From contig NC_088926.1 of assembly GCF_038396675.1 (NCBI RefSeq), positions 39,721,501 through 39,785,500 on the forward strand: DNA of 64,000 nt, written 5' to 3'. This DNA comes from Hydra vulgaris (Eukaryota; Cnidaria; Hydrozoa; Anthoathecata; Hydridae). The notes below the pieces were generated by a model. The model was not told the origin of the DNA. It made no database searches and saw only the letters and a program-made list of their open reading frames with translations. The position numbers and the translations under genes are program-made. Positions 34,760 through 46,785 of this stretch are shown in pieces; position 1 is the stretch's first letter; the number at the start of each line of letters is the position of its first letter.

Positions 34760-36344
34760 ATTAAACTTTGATGAGTCATAAAAACCGAACACAGCAGATT
34801 ATTTCTGGAAATTTTAAATTTGTAGATAAATTGAAAATAATTTAATTATGGTAAAATAACTACTTTTTTTTTAGTTTTTTTTGGTTCCCAGGCTGCAATC
34901 ATTACAGTACTTGGCAAAGATTACTTATTTGACATTAATATAAACATATACATGTTTGGAATAATTAAACACTCAAAAATGAGGTCAACGCCCCCTAATG
35001 AATCGATATCATTTATAACAAAAGACTTGAGCTAAGCTATAATCCATATTTATCCATAAGTTTATTTATGCTTGGGTTAAGTAAAGTGTTACAAAAACGT
35101 TAGGGCATACTAAGAAAAGTACTTTGAAAAAATGCTAGTATAAAAAATAAATTTTCATATCTTTTTTTCTTATTTCAATATATGGTGTCTTTGACCTAAT
35201 ATGTAGAGTTAAGACATTAGAATAGAAAAAAATTGTTTCTCTGGCTTCATTTTATTTTTCATTTTGACTAATATTTGAAAAATAAAATATTACCATTTCC
35301 CTAGTAAAAATGATATGCTGAACCTAAAAATTAAGTATGGTTAATATTAAATCAGTTTTTGAATGACTAACACAATATTGGTTTTGCATGGTTTTGCTTA
35401 TCTCATACCCAACTATGCAATTACTAAATTAACACTCAGTAATAAATTTACAATTAAAATTTTATTTTTTTGGAAATACGAGTTGATTAAAAATGTTACA
35501 TTTAAAAAAGTTGACGAACTTGATTTCTTTACAAATTAAAAGTTCATAAACTTAATGTTCAGGCCCGTGTACAGGCCTGAAATATGAACATATATTGCCC
35601 GTATATGAACAACAATTGTAAATTGTTAACTATAAATATAGTTTGAAATAAATAAATAAGACATGGAAGTTCATGAACTTTGCTTTGAAAGAAAAAATTT
35701 AAAATGTTTTGTGTGATGCTCGGATTATTTGTAGGAACTACAACTTGATTAAATTGGTTGTCACAGCATACTTTACTCTATGTTCACTATGCATGCTCAC
35801 TGGACAAGTTACAGCAATAAAGAAGAGAATAAGTCAAACTATTAAATAGTATTTTGATAAAAAAAAGCTTATTTATCAAAATGGCAAACAACTTGTAAAT
35901 ATTTTATTTAAAGAATATTTTAAACATTGTGTGGAGTAACCTCATTGGAATTCATTGGAAAGTTCAACAATCTCTTTTAATACTTTTATTAACAAAGACT
36001 GTAACACGAGCTCACTACCGGGCTTAACCAACTTTGGAAAAAACGTTTATTAAAGCCTAATTTATTAGAAGCCTTTGATAAAAAAAGATCTAAACGGCTT
36101 CGTGGCATTGAGGCCACTAAGCCTTATAGAAGCCTCACTAAGGTGTCCCGTTCCCGCACAGTTTTTGAACGACAACACCAACTTTTAAATTGAGTTTTAG
36201 ACAAAGAAAATAAAAATATTTACTGATTTTTTTTTAAAAATAAAAAAATTCAAGAGTCCCCACTAAGAAAAAGTTGAAAAATGTATTCGATGCACTAATG
36301 CTACCGCCCTCTTATTCCAAAATTTTCGAATTTTTTTGGCGCAC
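34760..36344. other. Spacer, no gene recognised
   Basis: AT-rich. A short hairpin TTCAGGCC/GGCCTGAA lies at ~35561-35582. A G/C-richer stretch around 36000-36180 contains repeated AAGCC(T) words but no supported coding frame. Confidence 0.4.
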
Positions 36345-36560
36345 TTATAACAGTTCGCACTTATGCCGCACTTATGCCAGTTTTTGCAGTTGATTCGCAC
36401 TTATGCCAGTTCGCACTTATGCCAATTCGCACTAATGCCAATGTTTGCAAACTCTTTCGGCGCACTTATGCTAATTCGCGCTTGTGCCAATTCGCACTTA
36501 TGCCAGTTTTTGCAATTGGTTCGCACTTATGCCAGTTCGCACTTATGCTAGTTCGCAGTT
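36345..36560. repeat. 16-bp-unit minisatellite, opposite orientation to 19675-20045
   Basis: Units of TTCGCACTTATGCCAG with the same higher-order punctuation (TTTGCAAACTCTTTCGGCGC). It is the reverse complement of the array 16 kb upstream. Confidence 0.93.
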
Positions 36561-36675
36561 AATTTTATTAAATAGAACATTTTACATAATAACATTATAT
36601 ACATAAACTAATATTAAATTAAAATGATATGTAAAAGTATTAAAATTGTGAAACTTTTAAATACAATAATTCTTT

Positions 36676-36678
<3 letters not shown>

Positions 36679-36752
<74 letters not shown>
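36679..36752. repeat. (TA)n microsatellite
   Basis: Uninterrupted alternating AT. Confidence 0.95.
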
Positions 36753-36756
<4 letters not shown>

Positions 36757-36821
36757 TTTTAATTTTAATAATTTAAACATTTTATCACATTTTTAAAACA
36801 AAATAATTTAAATATAAGTCA

Positions 36822-36960
36822 TTACACTGTGCTCTCCTGAGACCGCCAGGGTAAATTTTGGTTTACTATAAATTTTTTTTAATTTACTATTATTGGGTTA
36901 AATAAAGTATTTTAAAATAATTTTTAAAATTTAAACTAATTTTTAAATATAGAAATTTTA
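36822..36960. repeat. Dispersed repeat, inverted copy at 47200-47325
   Basis: GCTCTCCTGAGACCGC and GGTAAATTTTGGTTTACT here correspond to the reverse complement of 47270-47318. Similarity extends for roughly 130 bp. Function unknown. Confidence 0.7.
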
Positions 36961-37389
36961 GATTTAATTAACATGTCTAAAATAAAATGCGTCATTTTAT
37001 GATTACATCATCTATTCAAATTGGTACAAAATGTTGCAATACAGATGAAAATAATTATTTTAAAAGCGATCATATATAACCAATGATATATTATATAACT
37101 AGATGTCTTGCGGGATTTTATTAGACAAAAAATGAAGCCGCTTTTTTTTGTTTATAACAATAGTTCGCCATTTGTAAAAAGGGCAAAAGCTTAATCCGAA
37201 GTGTGGAATAAAAGTTAAAAAATGCAACTCAAAAGTTCCCAATGAATAAAAGATAAATCAAAAAAAAAATTTTAATAATTATAAAATACTTATAAAAATT
37301 TTTTTATGAGCCAATGTTCATTAAAAAATATTTTAATTCATAAAAAGCGTCTGTCGTTTTACTTTGCTATTCAAAAGTTTAATCTAAGC

Positions 37390-37640
37390 ATCTAGGTATC
37401 GTTATCGAAATATCGAAACTAACCAATATTTTTTACGATAATGGGTTTCGATATGAATTGCTATGATCCGATATGTTTCAATATGATTCGGATAAAATAT
37501 TGTTTGGGTTTCGATATGCACGATATCAGTATCGCTTTTAGCGACAAATATCGCATAATTCATCTCTAAAAAATGTATAACGATATTTTTTGAGTTTCTA
37601 TATGATTCGATACGTTCCGATAAAATATCGTTTGGTTTCG
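37390..37640. repeat. ATATCG/CGATAT-rich tract, possible hAT-A terminus
   Basis: Many short words ATATCGAAA, TTTCGATATG and CGATAAAATATCG in both orientations. A similar tract sits at 45740-45990 beyond the hAT-A transposase, so the two may be subterminal iteron regions of one element. A clear terminal repeat is not seen. Confidence 0.5.
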
Positions 37641-38087
37641 ATATTATACAATATTTTGTATTAGATATAACTAAATGTTAAGTTAACTTATTTTGCAATA
37701 TATTTTCTCAATTTATTGATTAAAATATTGATAAAAATTAATAATCGCCTAATTTTGGATGCAACTTTTTAGATTAAATTGTTAAAAACGGCTCAGGCGG
37801 TTAGGAGAACAATCCAACTGTTTAGTTTTTTTAATAAAAACATACCGTGGTGTGACCTAACAAAGTCCTATGCTTTAAGAAAGTCCTAATTTAAGAAATG
37901 ACAAAATTCGTATATATAAATTGCGGAAAATAATTTTGTTGTTTTAACTTGATATATGGGGTCATAATGGTTTCCTAATTATACTGATGTTTTAATCATT
38001 TGTGGGTAATTCAATTTTTAATTACAACAATTGTAGTAATTTTTAATTGAAATCACGTGAAAATTGAATCAAGTTACTATTCTTAAA

Positions 38088-38256
<169 letters not shown>

Positions 38257-38289
38257 TTATAAATTAGTAAAAACACTTATCTAATTTTT

Positions 38290-38339
38290 GATTACTTCAA
38301 CACTGTGTTTCAACAGCAGCAGGTTCATCAGGAAGAATC
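38290..38339 (-). ncRNA. Hammerhead ribozyme motif, type I, degenerate helix II
   Basis: Read on the minus strand: helix I strand GATTCTTC (38339-38332), CTGATGA (38331-38325), helix II ACC / GTT with one mismatch, GAAA (38311-38308), helix III CAC-A-GTG (38307-38301), TT, then GAAGTAATC (38298-38290) pairing with helix I. The core boxes are intact, but helix II has a C/U mismatch compared with the plus-strand copy. Confidence 0.7.
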
Positions 38340-38376
38340 TATAAAAATTTAATCAATGCTTCAAAACTCAAAGAAA

Positions 38377-38426
38377 GATTCTTCCTGATGAACCTACTGA
38401 TGGTGAAACACAGTGTTGAAGTAATC
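38377..38426 (+). ncRNA. Hammerhead self-cleaving ribozyme, type I
   Basis: Helix I strand GATTCTTC (38377-38384); core box CTGATGA (38385-38391); helix II ACC (38392-38394) with GGT (38402-38404) and a 7-nt loop; core box GAAA (38405-38408); minimal helix III CAC (38409-38411) with GTG (38413-38415); UU at 38416-38417 as the U-H dinucleotide, with cleavage expected after 38417; then GAAGTAATC (38418-38426) closing helix I with one bulged U. All conserved core nucleotides are present. The 1-nt helix III loop is too tight for a stable monomer, and the near-palindromic CACAGTG suits the dimeric form known for such minimal hammerheads. Confidence 0.82.
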
Positions 38427-38510
38427 AAAAATTAGATAAGTGTTTTTACTAATTTATTATTGCTCTGTTCTTTTAGAACATTGAGCACTCTGTTTGTAGA
38501 ATACACTAAC

Positions 38511-38612
<102 letters not shown>

Positions 38613-38639
38613 AATAATTTTGATAGCTGTTTGCAACAA

Positions 38640-39720
38640 CTATCAAAATTTGATTACTTTGGCAATTTTACCGTCAGTTTGGCAATTTTAAGTTGATCAG
38701 GGAAATCTCGTTGGCTAACGCAAGACGAAAAGATTGTGAATATAATATTGTATGAATTTATATAAACATTTTCGTTGATACCTTCGAATCCTATTGCTTT
38801 ATTTGGTTTAATCGTTTTGAAAGCAGCTTCAAATTCCTTATAGAATATTTCAATGCAATTAAGATATGTTGTTTTTTTGAGGTAAAAATTTAAAAGAATC
38901 ACCAGTATATGAAATAGTTTTTGCTAAGTTAGGCCTTGCTAAAACAAAATGCTTATTTAATTTAACTGCAATATCGCTTAAAGCATAAAAAATTTTATCA
39001 TTAACTTTAATACCGTTAGGCAAAGCGCCTGATTTAGTTTTAGCTTTACCAGTGATTTCTCTTTACCAAACTTACCAAGTGCGTTTTGAGTTTTTTTTTT
39101 TTTTTAAGTTAGTCAAGATAGTTTTTTTTTTTTGAAATTTTTTCTTTGTCTTTCGAACTCTCTAGCATAATTTTTGTAAATGGTTTTATTTTCAACTGAT
39201 TTGGATTTCATGTACTTAATATATAATTTTTGTTTAATTGTGGAAGATTTTCTTAGTACATCGGTTATCCATGGGGATGTTATTTATTTTAAAGCTTTTG
39301 GTTTATTTGAATTTTAGGAAAATTTGCGTCATAAATATCATAGAATGTTTTAAGAAAATTGCTATATGCTAAGTTGGCGTCCTGAAAATGATCAATATGG
39401 TGCCAATGAAGCATTGATAATTGGTCATTAAATGATGCTAAATTTGCTTTGCTATAAATGCGTTTACAAAAGTTGTTTTTTTTATCTAATGTTAATTTAG
39501 TATCTGTATTTATGGAGATAAGAATCGGAAAATGATTTATGATATCCCATTTAATGATTCCTTTTTTAAGAGAAACGCTCCGTTTTTAAATACGCCATTG
39601 TAAAACTTTTTAATGTCGTATTTGACGTGATACTGTAAACAATAGAAATTAAAATCACCAATTAAATAGTTTAATTTTTTTTCGTGGTTACTTTTTTTTA
39701 AAATAACTTTTTTTTGGTTT
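38640..39720 (-). pseudogene. LINE fragment: endonuclease C-terminus, linker and start of RT
   Basis: On the minus strand in broken frames: IINHFPILISINTDTKLTL (end of endonuclease), a linker with HHIDHFQDANLAYSNFLKTF, then 38902-38654 FEAAFKTIKPNKAIGFEGIN and [16 protein letters not shown], the first RT block. It stops before the catalytic FADD region. Same broad LINE class as 9541-15067 but a different family by sequence. Confidence 0.75.
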
Positions 39721-41707
39721 TGGTTACGGTTTCAATAACGGTTCTACCTAACCAAAATTAACTGGCTAGTAGTCATAAAAACGTTTTTAAAAACTCTCTG
39801 GGAAAAAGTTTTTGAATACTCTTCAAATTACTTAGATATACATCATAAGGCTCTTAAAAAAAATCTCTTTTTATAAGGAAAGATGTTAAAATTTTAGTTT
39901 GAATTAGTATTAAAATTGTAATTGAACAACATTTTGAAGAATGCCAAGGCCAAGGACCGAAATTCGGAATCACTTTTATGAAGAGGTCAGTACTACACCT
40001 GATGAAGAGCGACTTGTTACTGCAAAATGCAAGTATTGTTTTTCAATTTGCAAGTTGACGGACAGAAGCACATCTAGCATGAGATCACATTTGACACGGA
40101 AGCCTCCTGTTCAGTTTGCAACCCTGGAGAAAAAGCGCCATATTCTTTTTGATGAGTTAGAACAGGTGCAATAAAGTGTAGAAACGTTTTTACTTTTTTA
40201 ATTTAAATATTAACTTTTATTTTCATATGTATTAGTTATTGTTACTATTAAAGTACCATTTAACAATAAATATCAATAACTTTCAATAAATGCTGATGAA
40301 TGTTTCAATATTAGGTATTTTAACAGGTTTCATATTAATTTTTAGACCTACAATGAAGGCGAGGCTTATGAGCAGGTCCGAGATGAAAAGACGCCATTAG
40401 TGTTGGGGAGTAAAGTTAAATAAAGAAGACTTTCCGGACCATCAGCAGAAAAGTTCCAAAATCTAAAGCATTGGGTCAAATACAAGCCACAAGACCGTGA
40501 ACAGCTTAGAGGAGACATTGAAATTGTCAAGTTTTTGGCCCGTTTAAATTTGGCATTCTCTTTGGTTGAACATAAAGCTTGTAAAGATTTTGATCACTAC
40601 TGGAACCCAAAAACGAATGTGAAGACTGCAACAAAATACTCCCGTTTCAAGTATACAAAATTTTAATTGTTTTAAATAAATTTTATTTTGGGGTGGGGAG
40701 TCAATTCAATGGGAGTTCCAAGAGAACAAAATTTTTAAAAAAACTACTTTTTTAAGACCAATCCACACTAATTTTTTTTTGGTTTTCTTAGTAGGTAACC
40801 AAATTGATATGTAACTAGAAATAACAATAATATGAAAATCTGTGTGGAAGACATTCTAAAGGAGGAATTGCCAAAGACCGCTGGATTTGCAATCTCAACT
40901 GACCTTTGGCAAAGTTGAAACAATGATGCATTCCAAGCCAGTACATTGCACTATGTGAGTGAAGACTTCCGGTTAAAGATGTTTGTGATTGGAGTTATTC
41001 CGTTTTCCGGACAACATACAGCTAAAGCCATTGCTCTTCGTCTGGATAAGTATGTTTTAGTACTTTATTTTTATTAGGTTAAAATTTCTGTAAATTAAGT
41101 CAACCGTTTGAGTTATTTAGATAACTTTTTGTTACAAAAAAGCAAAACCCACCATTTAGTTTAAAATTAATTGCACAAATTAATACTTTTACTTATATCT
41201 AAAATTACAACAAAAGCATTAGTTTGCATTTTAAAATATCAAAAAGCAAACAACTAATTTTACTTTGCTTTTCAGGAATGTTTCAGAGTTGGCCGGAAAT
41301 AATGGAGTTTTGTCCATTGTGTGTGTCCATGATTCAGCCAAGTGCATTTTTGTAGATGCACTTCTTTTGTGTGCTGAACATCTTTTGAATATGGCAGTTA
41401 AAGCAATCCAAAAAGCAACTGAATTAAGTTTAAGATGACACAAGTCATCATTGTCTGAGCAATGAGTTAAAAAAGAGGTAACTAGTTTTTAGTTTAACAT
41501 CCTTTTTAGCTTTTAAAGCAATTTAATTTATAGTTTAATACAATACAAGCACAATTTACACTTTTCAGTACACTTTGTGTGACAAAATTTTTCTAATGAT
41601 AGCTATCATTAATAACTGATAAAATGTTAACACTTAAAAAGTAAAAACATTTAACATAGTTAATATCAGTTTTTAATAATAGTAAATAGTACTAATCACC
41701 TTTTATG

Positions 41708-44221
41708 TAACCATGAGCGAGACTAGGTTTTTTCAAACCGAGACGAGACCGAGACGAGAAGTTAGTACTTCTCGTGAGACCGAGAACAAGACGAGACGAG
41801 AAATTTAACAATTTTTGAAAACAAATTTATTAAAATCCAAGAAAAAAAAAAATGTAAACATGGTTTTGACAAATAGACACAAATGATATTTGTCAAATGT
41901 AAACAACTTTTTCAAATATTAATTCAGAATTTTTTTGCCAAACTTTTCCAACAAGACAATGTTTTCTCTGATTAAGACGATTTGTTCTACTTTTTCTGGG
42001 TGAAAGTTGTGTCTGGATGATCGGACGACATTTCCACATGAGCTAAAAACTCTCTCTGATTTAGTTGAACTTGCTGGAATAGCTAAAATTTGTCTAGCTA
42101 ATGAAGAGAATTCTGGCAATGTATTTAAATGCAATTTCCACCAATCAAGACTCGGAAAGTCTTTTTTGGCATCAGGGAGATATTCATACTGACACATTTT
42201 GCTTCAAATAAGATTCAGTTCAGATGGTGGCTCTTGTGTTTCAAGTCTGACGTTTAACTTGCGCTTTAGTTTTGAATTAGGGGACAAATCTGCTGAAAGG
42301 ACTCTGGCAACAGGTTGACACTCAACATTATCCTTAACCTGTGAGGCTAACCATTCTTTTTTTTTTTTGAAATTTTTTGAAGAGCTTCAAGTGAAGTCCC
42401 TTTGAAGCAGGATTTAAGTAGTTTGCTGCAGCACTCAATAAGTTTCCAGTGTGACAAAGAGAAAATCTTTTCTCAATGCAGCTTTTCAAGTTCTTTGCGT
42501 ACAAGACACCGTAGCCACTTTTCCCATCGGTCTCAATAAATTGATCAATTTTGTCATGGATTAAGTAAAGAGAATCGGCGACAGTGTTAACTGTTGGAAA
42601 AGACTCAGCCAACCACGTTTCTGTAGCTTCTTTAAATGGTGCCAAAATTTCTATTGCTCCCTCGATTGATTTCCACTGTGATGCACTGATGGTCTTTGAA
42701 GAAAAAATATCTTCATTTGCACATAAGCTGATAATTGCACTCTTTAGATGTAGGACAGAAGCCATGCAATCCAGTTCACTATTCCATCTTTTGTCAACAG
42801 ATTGGCGTAACTGTCTAAAATCGATTCCTTGAGCGTCTGATTCTGATTCAAGCAACTCAGCTGCAACTGTTGACTGGTGAGTTAAAGAAGCCAAATCTTT
42901 GCATGTTTGCAACGCATTATCCATTCTAGCAGTCATTCCAAATGAGTTTCGAACTGCACATTGCAAAATATGATTGTTGCACAACTATTGGTCAAGGCGC
43001 TTTGACAATTTGACTGCAAGTTTCATGTTTCTTGCCTGGTCGTTCACGCAGTACATTGGCAAATTAGCAGGCAAATTTAGTTCTTCTAAGAAAGAATCCA
43101 GCTTTCCTTTAATTAAGATACCTATGTGTCTGCCTGGGAACTGTTGCACGTGGGGTGTCCAGTGATGTAATCTCCAATTTTCGTCAATAACATGAAAAGT
43201 CCAAGAGATGTAGCTGTCCAAAGCTCAAGTCCAAAGGTCAAATGTAAATGCAGCACTTTTTAGATTTAGCGTAATCTCCGTTATTATGCTCTTCATTCCA
43301 GCTTGAACTTCTCTCAACCGAATTGAAAGCTTTCTTGAATATGTTGTTCTGTGATGAAGGCTCAGTTTAGGGTTTGCAATGTCAAACAATTTCTTGAAAC
43401 CTCTTCCTTCGACTGCTGAAAAGGATGCCAGATCAGGGCAAAAGTAATCCAGCATTGCAGAGTCAAACTGTTTTTGAATGGAATTGTCTTTGTCATATTT
43501 GGACTTTGTTTCAAGCATTTCGACCATGGTTCGTTGTTTCTCCTTAGGAGGAGGAAGAAGAGAGTCGTCAGTTTTTTCAGAATACTCAACGTAATTTTGG
43601 CTGTGTTTTTTTTCGAGGTGACGATGAAGTCCGCTTGTGTTTCCATCTTTTGTTTGTCACAGAGTTTTTGCACGCCTTGCATTCAGGACCGTCACTTGTT
43701 TTTAGAAAATATCTCCAGATTTTGTTTTTTTTTGGTGAAATTTTATATCGTTGAAATGAGGCAAGAATATTTCTTTTCAATATGAACAATATGTGTCAAG
43801 TTGAATTCCACTGGTAAACTAATGATATTAAGTCGAAAGTGCACCATTTTATACAAAAAGTTTTTGTATTTAAAATCTAATTAAATATATTTAAAATCTA
43901 ATTAAAATTTTTTAACTCGATTTTTTTTAAAAATCTAATTGAAAAATCTAGTTAAAAATCTAATTAAGAATTTAATTTGTTTTTGTCAAAAACAAATTAA
44001 ATTTTTAATTAGATTTATTAAAATCACGGAGTCAAAATATTAATTAGTTAATAAAACAAATTGTTAAGCATTTTGTAAATTATAATAATTTTTAATTTGG
44101 AAAATAATATAATATTTAAGTCTCGTTCTACTTCTCGCGAGAATTTTCTATTTCTCGTTTCTCACGAGAAGTCCCATTTCTCACGAGAAACGAGATCGAG
44201 ACGAGATCTCGCTCATGGTTA
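41708..44221. mobile_element. hAT-B transposon, complete, inserted in hAT-A
   Basis: Terminal repeats TAACCATGAGCGAGA (41708) and TCTCGCTCATGGTTA (to 44221), flanked by a perfect 8-bp duplication CTTTTATG at 41700-41707 and 44222-44229, as in hAT elements. The subterminal regions are packed with CGAGA/TCTCG words. The 2514-bp element carries a transposase gene on the minus strand. Confidence 0.95.
41919..43789 (-). pseudogene. hAT-B transposase, a few stops and frameshifts
   Basis: Minus strand: BED finger at the start (KNKIWRYFLKTSDGPECKAC, continued in another frame), then 43527-43225 (YFCPDLASFSAVEGRGFKKL ... SAAFTFDLWT), a stop, 43221-42985 (SWTFHVIDENWRLHHW ... CVNDQARNMKLAVKL), a TAG, 42984-42334 (LCNNHILQCAVRNSFG ... 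SVDKRWNSELDCM), a gap, then 42197-41919 with the dimerisation end ILAIPASSTKSERVFSSCGN. All hAT blocks are present, but at least two stops and two frameshifts interrupt it. Confidence 0.88.
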
Positions 44222-45381
44222 CTTTTATGTTATGTTTCTTATAATTCTATTTTAATTTTTAGCTAAAGCTGTTGCTTGGTGAAAGTGATGTTGTTGGCAA
44301 GGATAAGTTAAAATTTGTGAAAATCATCACTCCCGTGAAAACACGCTGGAATTCAACTTTTATGATGGAGAGCATTGTAAAAATGCGTCTTTTCCTCAGC
44401 TCCATTTGAGGCATTCCTGGAAAAGATGACACCAATCTAGCTCTAGTCATTCCTTCAGAAGATGAGTTCAATCTTTATGATAAAATTTGCCTATTCTGAG
44501 GAGAGTTGCTGAGATTTCAGAATGTTTCTCTGCTGACAAAGAAGTAAGCATTCACCTAGTTATCTCAAAAATTTACACACTGAGGTACAAATGCCTGGAT
44601 TTCATCAAGGCTGGTGGGGCATCACCAACAGCACAAATGTTTCACCAAAAATTGGTGGAAAACTTGGATGTTCGTTTTCCGGACACTGGTTGTCAAAACC
44701 TTTTTTCCTCTGTTGCCTACTTGTTTAACCCCTTGCACAAGGGAAGAGCTCTGAAAAAACTGGGTGGATTTGATGAAGCCTATGAGGCACTGATTACTCA
44801 ATCCAATGTTTATCAGGAATGGATTTCTGCAACAAGATTATTTAATAAACGGTTACATGCTAAAATCCAAGGTCATGTTTCAGAAGATAATCATTTCTAT
44901 AATGTTGGAATCAAAGAAGCTCCTGCACTTATGACTTCCTATTCTGGTCCGGCTCCACCTGCAAAGTCGGATATTGTCACTGAATGGGAAATATTTCAAA
45001 AACTCCCAGGGGTTGTTCATGTGGACGTGCTAGAATTTTGGAGAGCAAATATATACAAATTTCCTCTTCTTGCTCAAACTGCTAAAAAATGGCTATGTGA
45101 ATCTGCTTCCTTAGCATCTTCAGAAAGAGCCTTTAGTGCCGGTGGTGGAATCGTTTCTTATTAAAGCAGCCTGAACAAGTTGTAGCCTGAACAAGTTAAA
45201 AAATTGTTGTACATTCAGCAAAACTACCCTAAGATCCAGATCAAAAGATGGTTTCTAACCAGTCAGGAGGAAAAAGAAGAATTGCCTGAAGAGGCTTCTA
45301 CCAATGACTCTGAGAATTCAGTTGCTTCCAGTCAGGGACCTTCTATTTCAACTTTTTCATCAGCAGTTGAAATTGATGACT

Positions 45382-46231
45382 AACTTAAACTGGTTCATTG
45401 CTTAAGTGGCATCATTGGTCTATTTCACTGCTTAGAGTTTATAAAATTTGCCATATATTGATTTAGTGATTTCAATAAACCTTGTCTTTGAGATTAAATT
45501 TTAATATTTTTTTATATTAAGTCACAAGCGCAAACCTTAACATGTTAAATATGTAAAGCCAACAATTTATCAAGTAAAACATTGTTATTTTTTGTTTTTA
45601 GTTGTTTTTTGTTTCAGCTTAAGTCTTAAATAAATTAAAAAATCAAAATTACAAATAAAGTTTTGTTTATTTCTTTTTTTACATTAAATAGTGCACTTGT
45701 CAGTTATTTTATTAAAGTTATTTAGGTTCTCAAAAAAGTTATTTTTTTGTCGGAAAAAGTAATATCGTAATGAACCGATAAGTATCGTTTTCGTTTGAGT
45801 TACGATATCAGTTACAATATTTATGGTAATTGAACGATAAATATCGAAATGAATCAATAAATTTCGAAACTTTATCATGCAAATTTTTTGGTTACGATAT
45901 TATCGTAATATAAAAAAAATTACGAAACGCACATTCCCATATCTTATCGTATCGTATCGTATTAAGAAAAGTTTCGAGACGCAGACCCTTAGTTTAATCC
46001 CTTTTTAATCAAAAATAAATTAAGGAATCATAAATTATTATTTTACAAGTATTATAATTTCCGCTTAACACTTTTACATAAATAGTATTTAAGTTTAAAA
46101 TATATTTACTTCATTTAAGAAAAGAAAAGTTAAAAATATTTGTTTACAAATTTTATCCGCCATTTGTAAAAAGGGCAAAAGTGGCTTCACTTTTCGGATC
46201 AAAGTTACACATTTAGTTATATAATATATCA
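45382..46231. other. Spacer containing the right-hand ATATCG tract (45740-45990)
   Basis: Words ATCGTAATGAACCGATA, CGATAAATATCGAAATGAA and CGTATCGTATCGTATT recur in both orientations and may be the 3' subterminal region of hAT-A. CGCCATTTGTAAAAAGGGCA at ~46158 also occurs at ~37168. No gene. Confidence 0.45.
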
Positions 46232-46274
46232 TTGTATAAAACATTTTCTTTTTGTCAAAAAATAAAAACTTTTT

Positions 46275-46560
46275 GCCGACGAAAATGTCTAATTTGTGCA
46301 TGTTGCTTTATTTCCTTTGTAAAAGGATCACATAAACTTATTAAAGTAACTCCAGGAGTACAGCTTCATATTCAAAACTTATTCTGGAGAGAATATAATG
46401 TAGAAAAAGAGTGTTGTCCAAAAAACATTTGTAATTCTTGCAAAACAAATGTATATGCATTGAATAGGGGTGAAACATCAAAACTAAATGATTGGATTGA
46501 GAAAATATCTCAAATTAACAGACAAAAACATCTGGAAAAGCTAAACTACCAACTAAATAT
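46275..46560 (+). CDS. Cysteine-rich exon of unknown family (partial)
   Basis: Open frame RRKCLICACCFISFVKGSHKL ... FWREYNVEKECCPKNICNSC ... ALNRGETSKLNDWIEKISQIN. The C-x2-C ... C-C-x4-C-x2-C spacing suggests a zinc-binding domain at the start of a longer protein. The frame runs on into the SINE at 46583, so any downstream exon is absent or displaced. No start codon context is convincing. It could be an exon of a host gene or of a transposon. Confidence 0.4.
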
Positions 46561-46582
46561 TAGCCGGAAAGTTCATATTTGT

Positions 46583-46785
46583 GCGGCCGTGGCGCAGTGG
46601 TCAGAGCGCTTGCTTTATAAGCAGGAGATTGAGGTTCGAAACGAGCTCTGGACAAGTTTTCGCGTCACGGTAAGGAAGAAGGCGTGAACTTCCCGGTTAA
46701 ATGCGCTTCCGCGGTGCTCTGTAACAAGACCGTTAGGACTTCTTGGGGCACCTAAAAATAAAAAATTAAAAAAAAAAATTAAAAA
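46583..46785 (+). mobile_element. tRNA-derived SINE
   Basis: A tRNA-like head starts GCGGCCGTGGCGCAGTGGTC, containing a polymerase III A box (TGGCGCAGTGG) and, near 46633, a B-box-like GGTTCGAAACG. An anticodon-stem-like CTTGC/GCAGG with a 7-nt loop lies between. A G/C-rich body ends GGCACCTAAAAATAAAAAAT and an A-rich tail. There is no matching acceptor stem, so it is not a tRNA gene. Confidence 0.78.

Larger units (their letters stand above)
38259..38457. mobile_element. 199-bp foldback carrying two opposed hammerhead motifs
   Basis: Arms of about 82 bp (38259-38340 and 38376-38457) are nearly perfect inverted copies, mismatched mainly where helix II of the ribozyme lies, around a 35-nt loop. 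Both arms carry CCTGATGAACC and TGAAACACAGTGTTGAAG. (TA)n tracts lie on both sides. Related hammerheads in animals are known from Penelope-like elements and retrozymes; assignment to either is inference. Confidence 0.85.
39941..45381 (+). pseudogene. hAT-A transposase gene, multi-exon, split by another hAT
   Basis: Exon with start ATG 39941 encodes a BED finger (CKYCFSICKLTDRSTSSMRSHL). After an acceptor at ~40345 come SGPSAEKFQNLKHWVKYKPQ and ARLNLAFSLVEHKACKDF. At ~40831 the sequence AISTDLWQS-NNDAFQASTLHY has a TGA in place of arginine. At ~41275 comes CVHDSAKCIFVDALLLCAEHLLNMAV. The gene resumes after the inserted element at ~44264 with LKLLLGE, TPVKTRWNSTFMM, a stop and frameshift, then 44487-45164 with the dimerisation end WLCESASLASSERAFSAGGG, one stop, and an acidic tail finishing at TAA 45381. 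Multiple lesions make it dead. Confidence 0.87.

Noticed and set aside
46583..46660. A functional tRNA gene
   Set aside because: A and B boxes are present but the first and last bases do not form an acceptor stem, and a SINE-like body with an A-rich tail follows.
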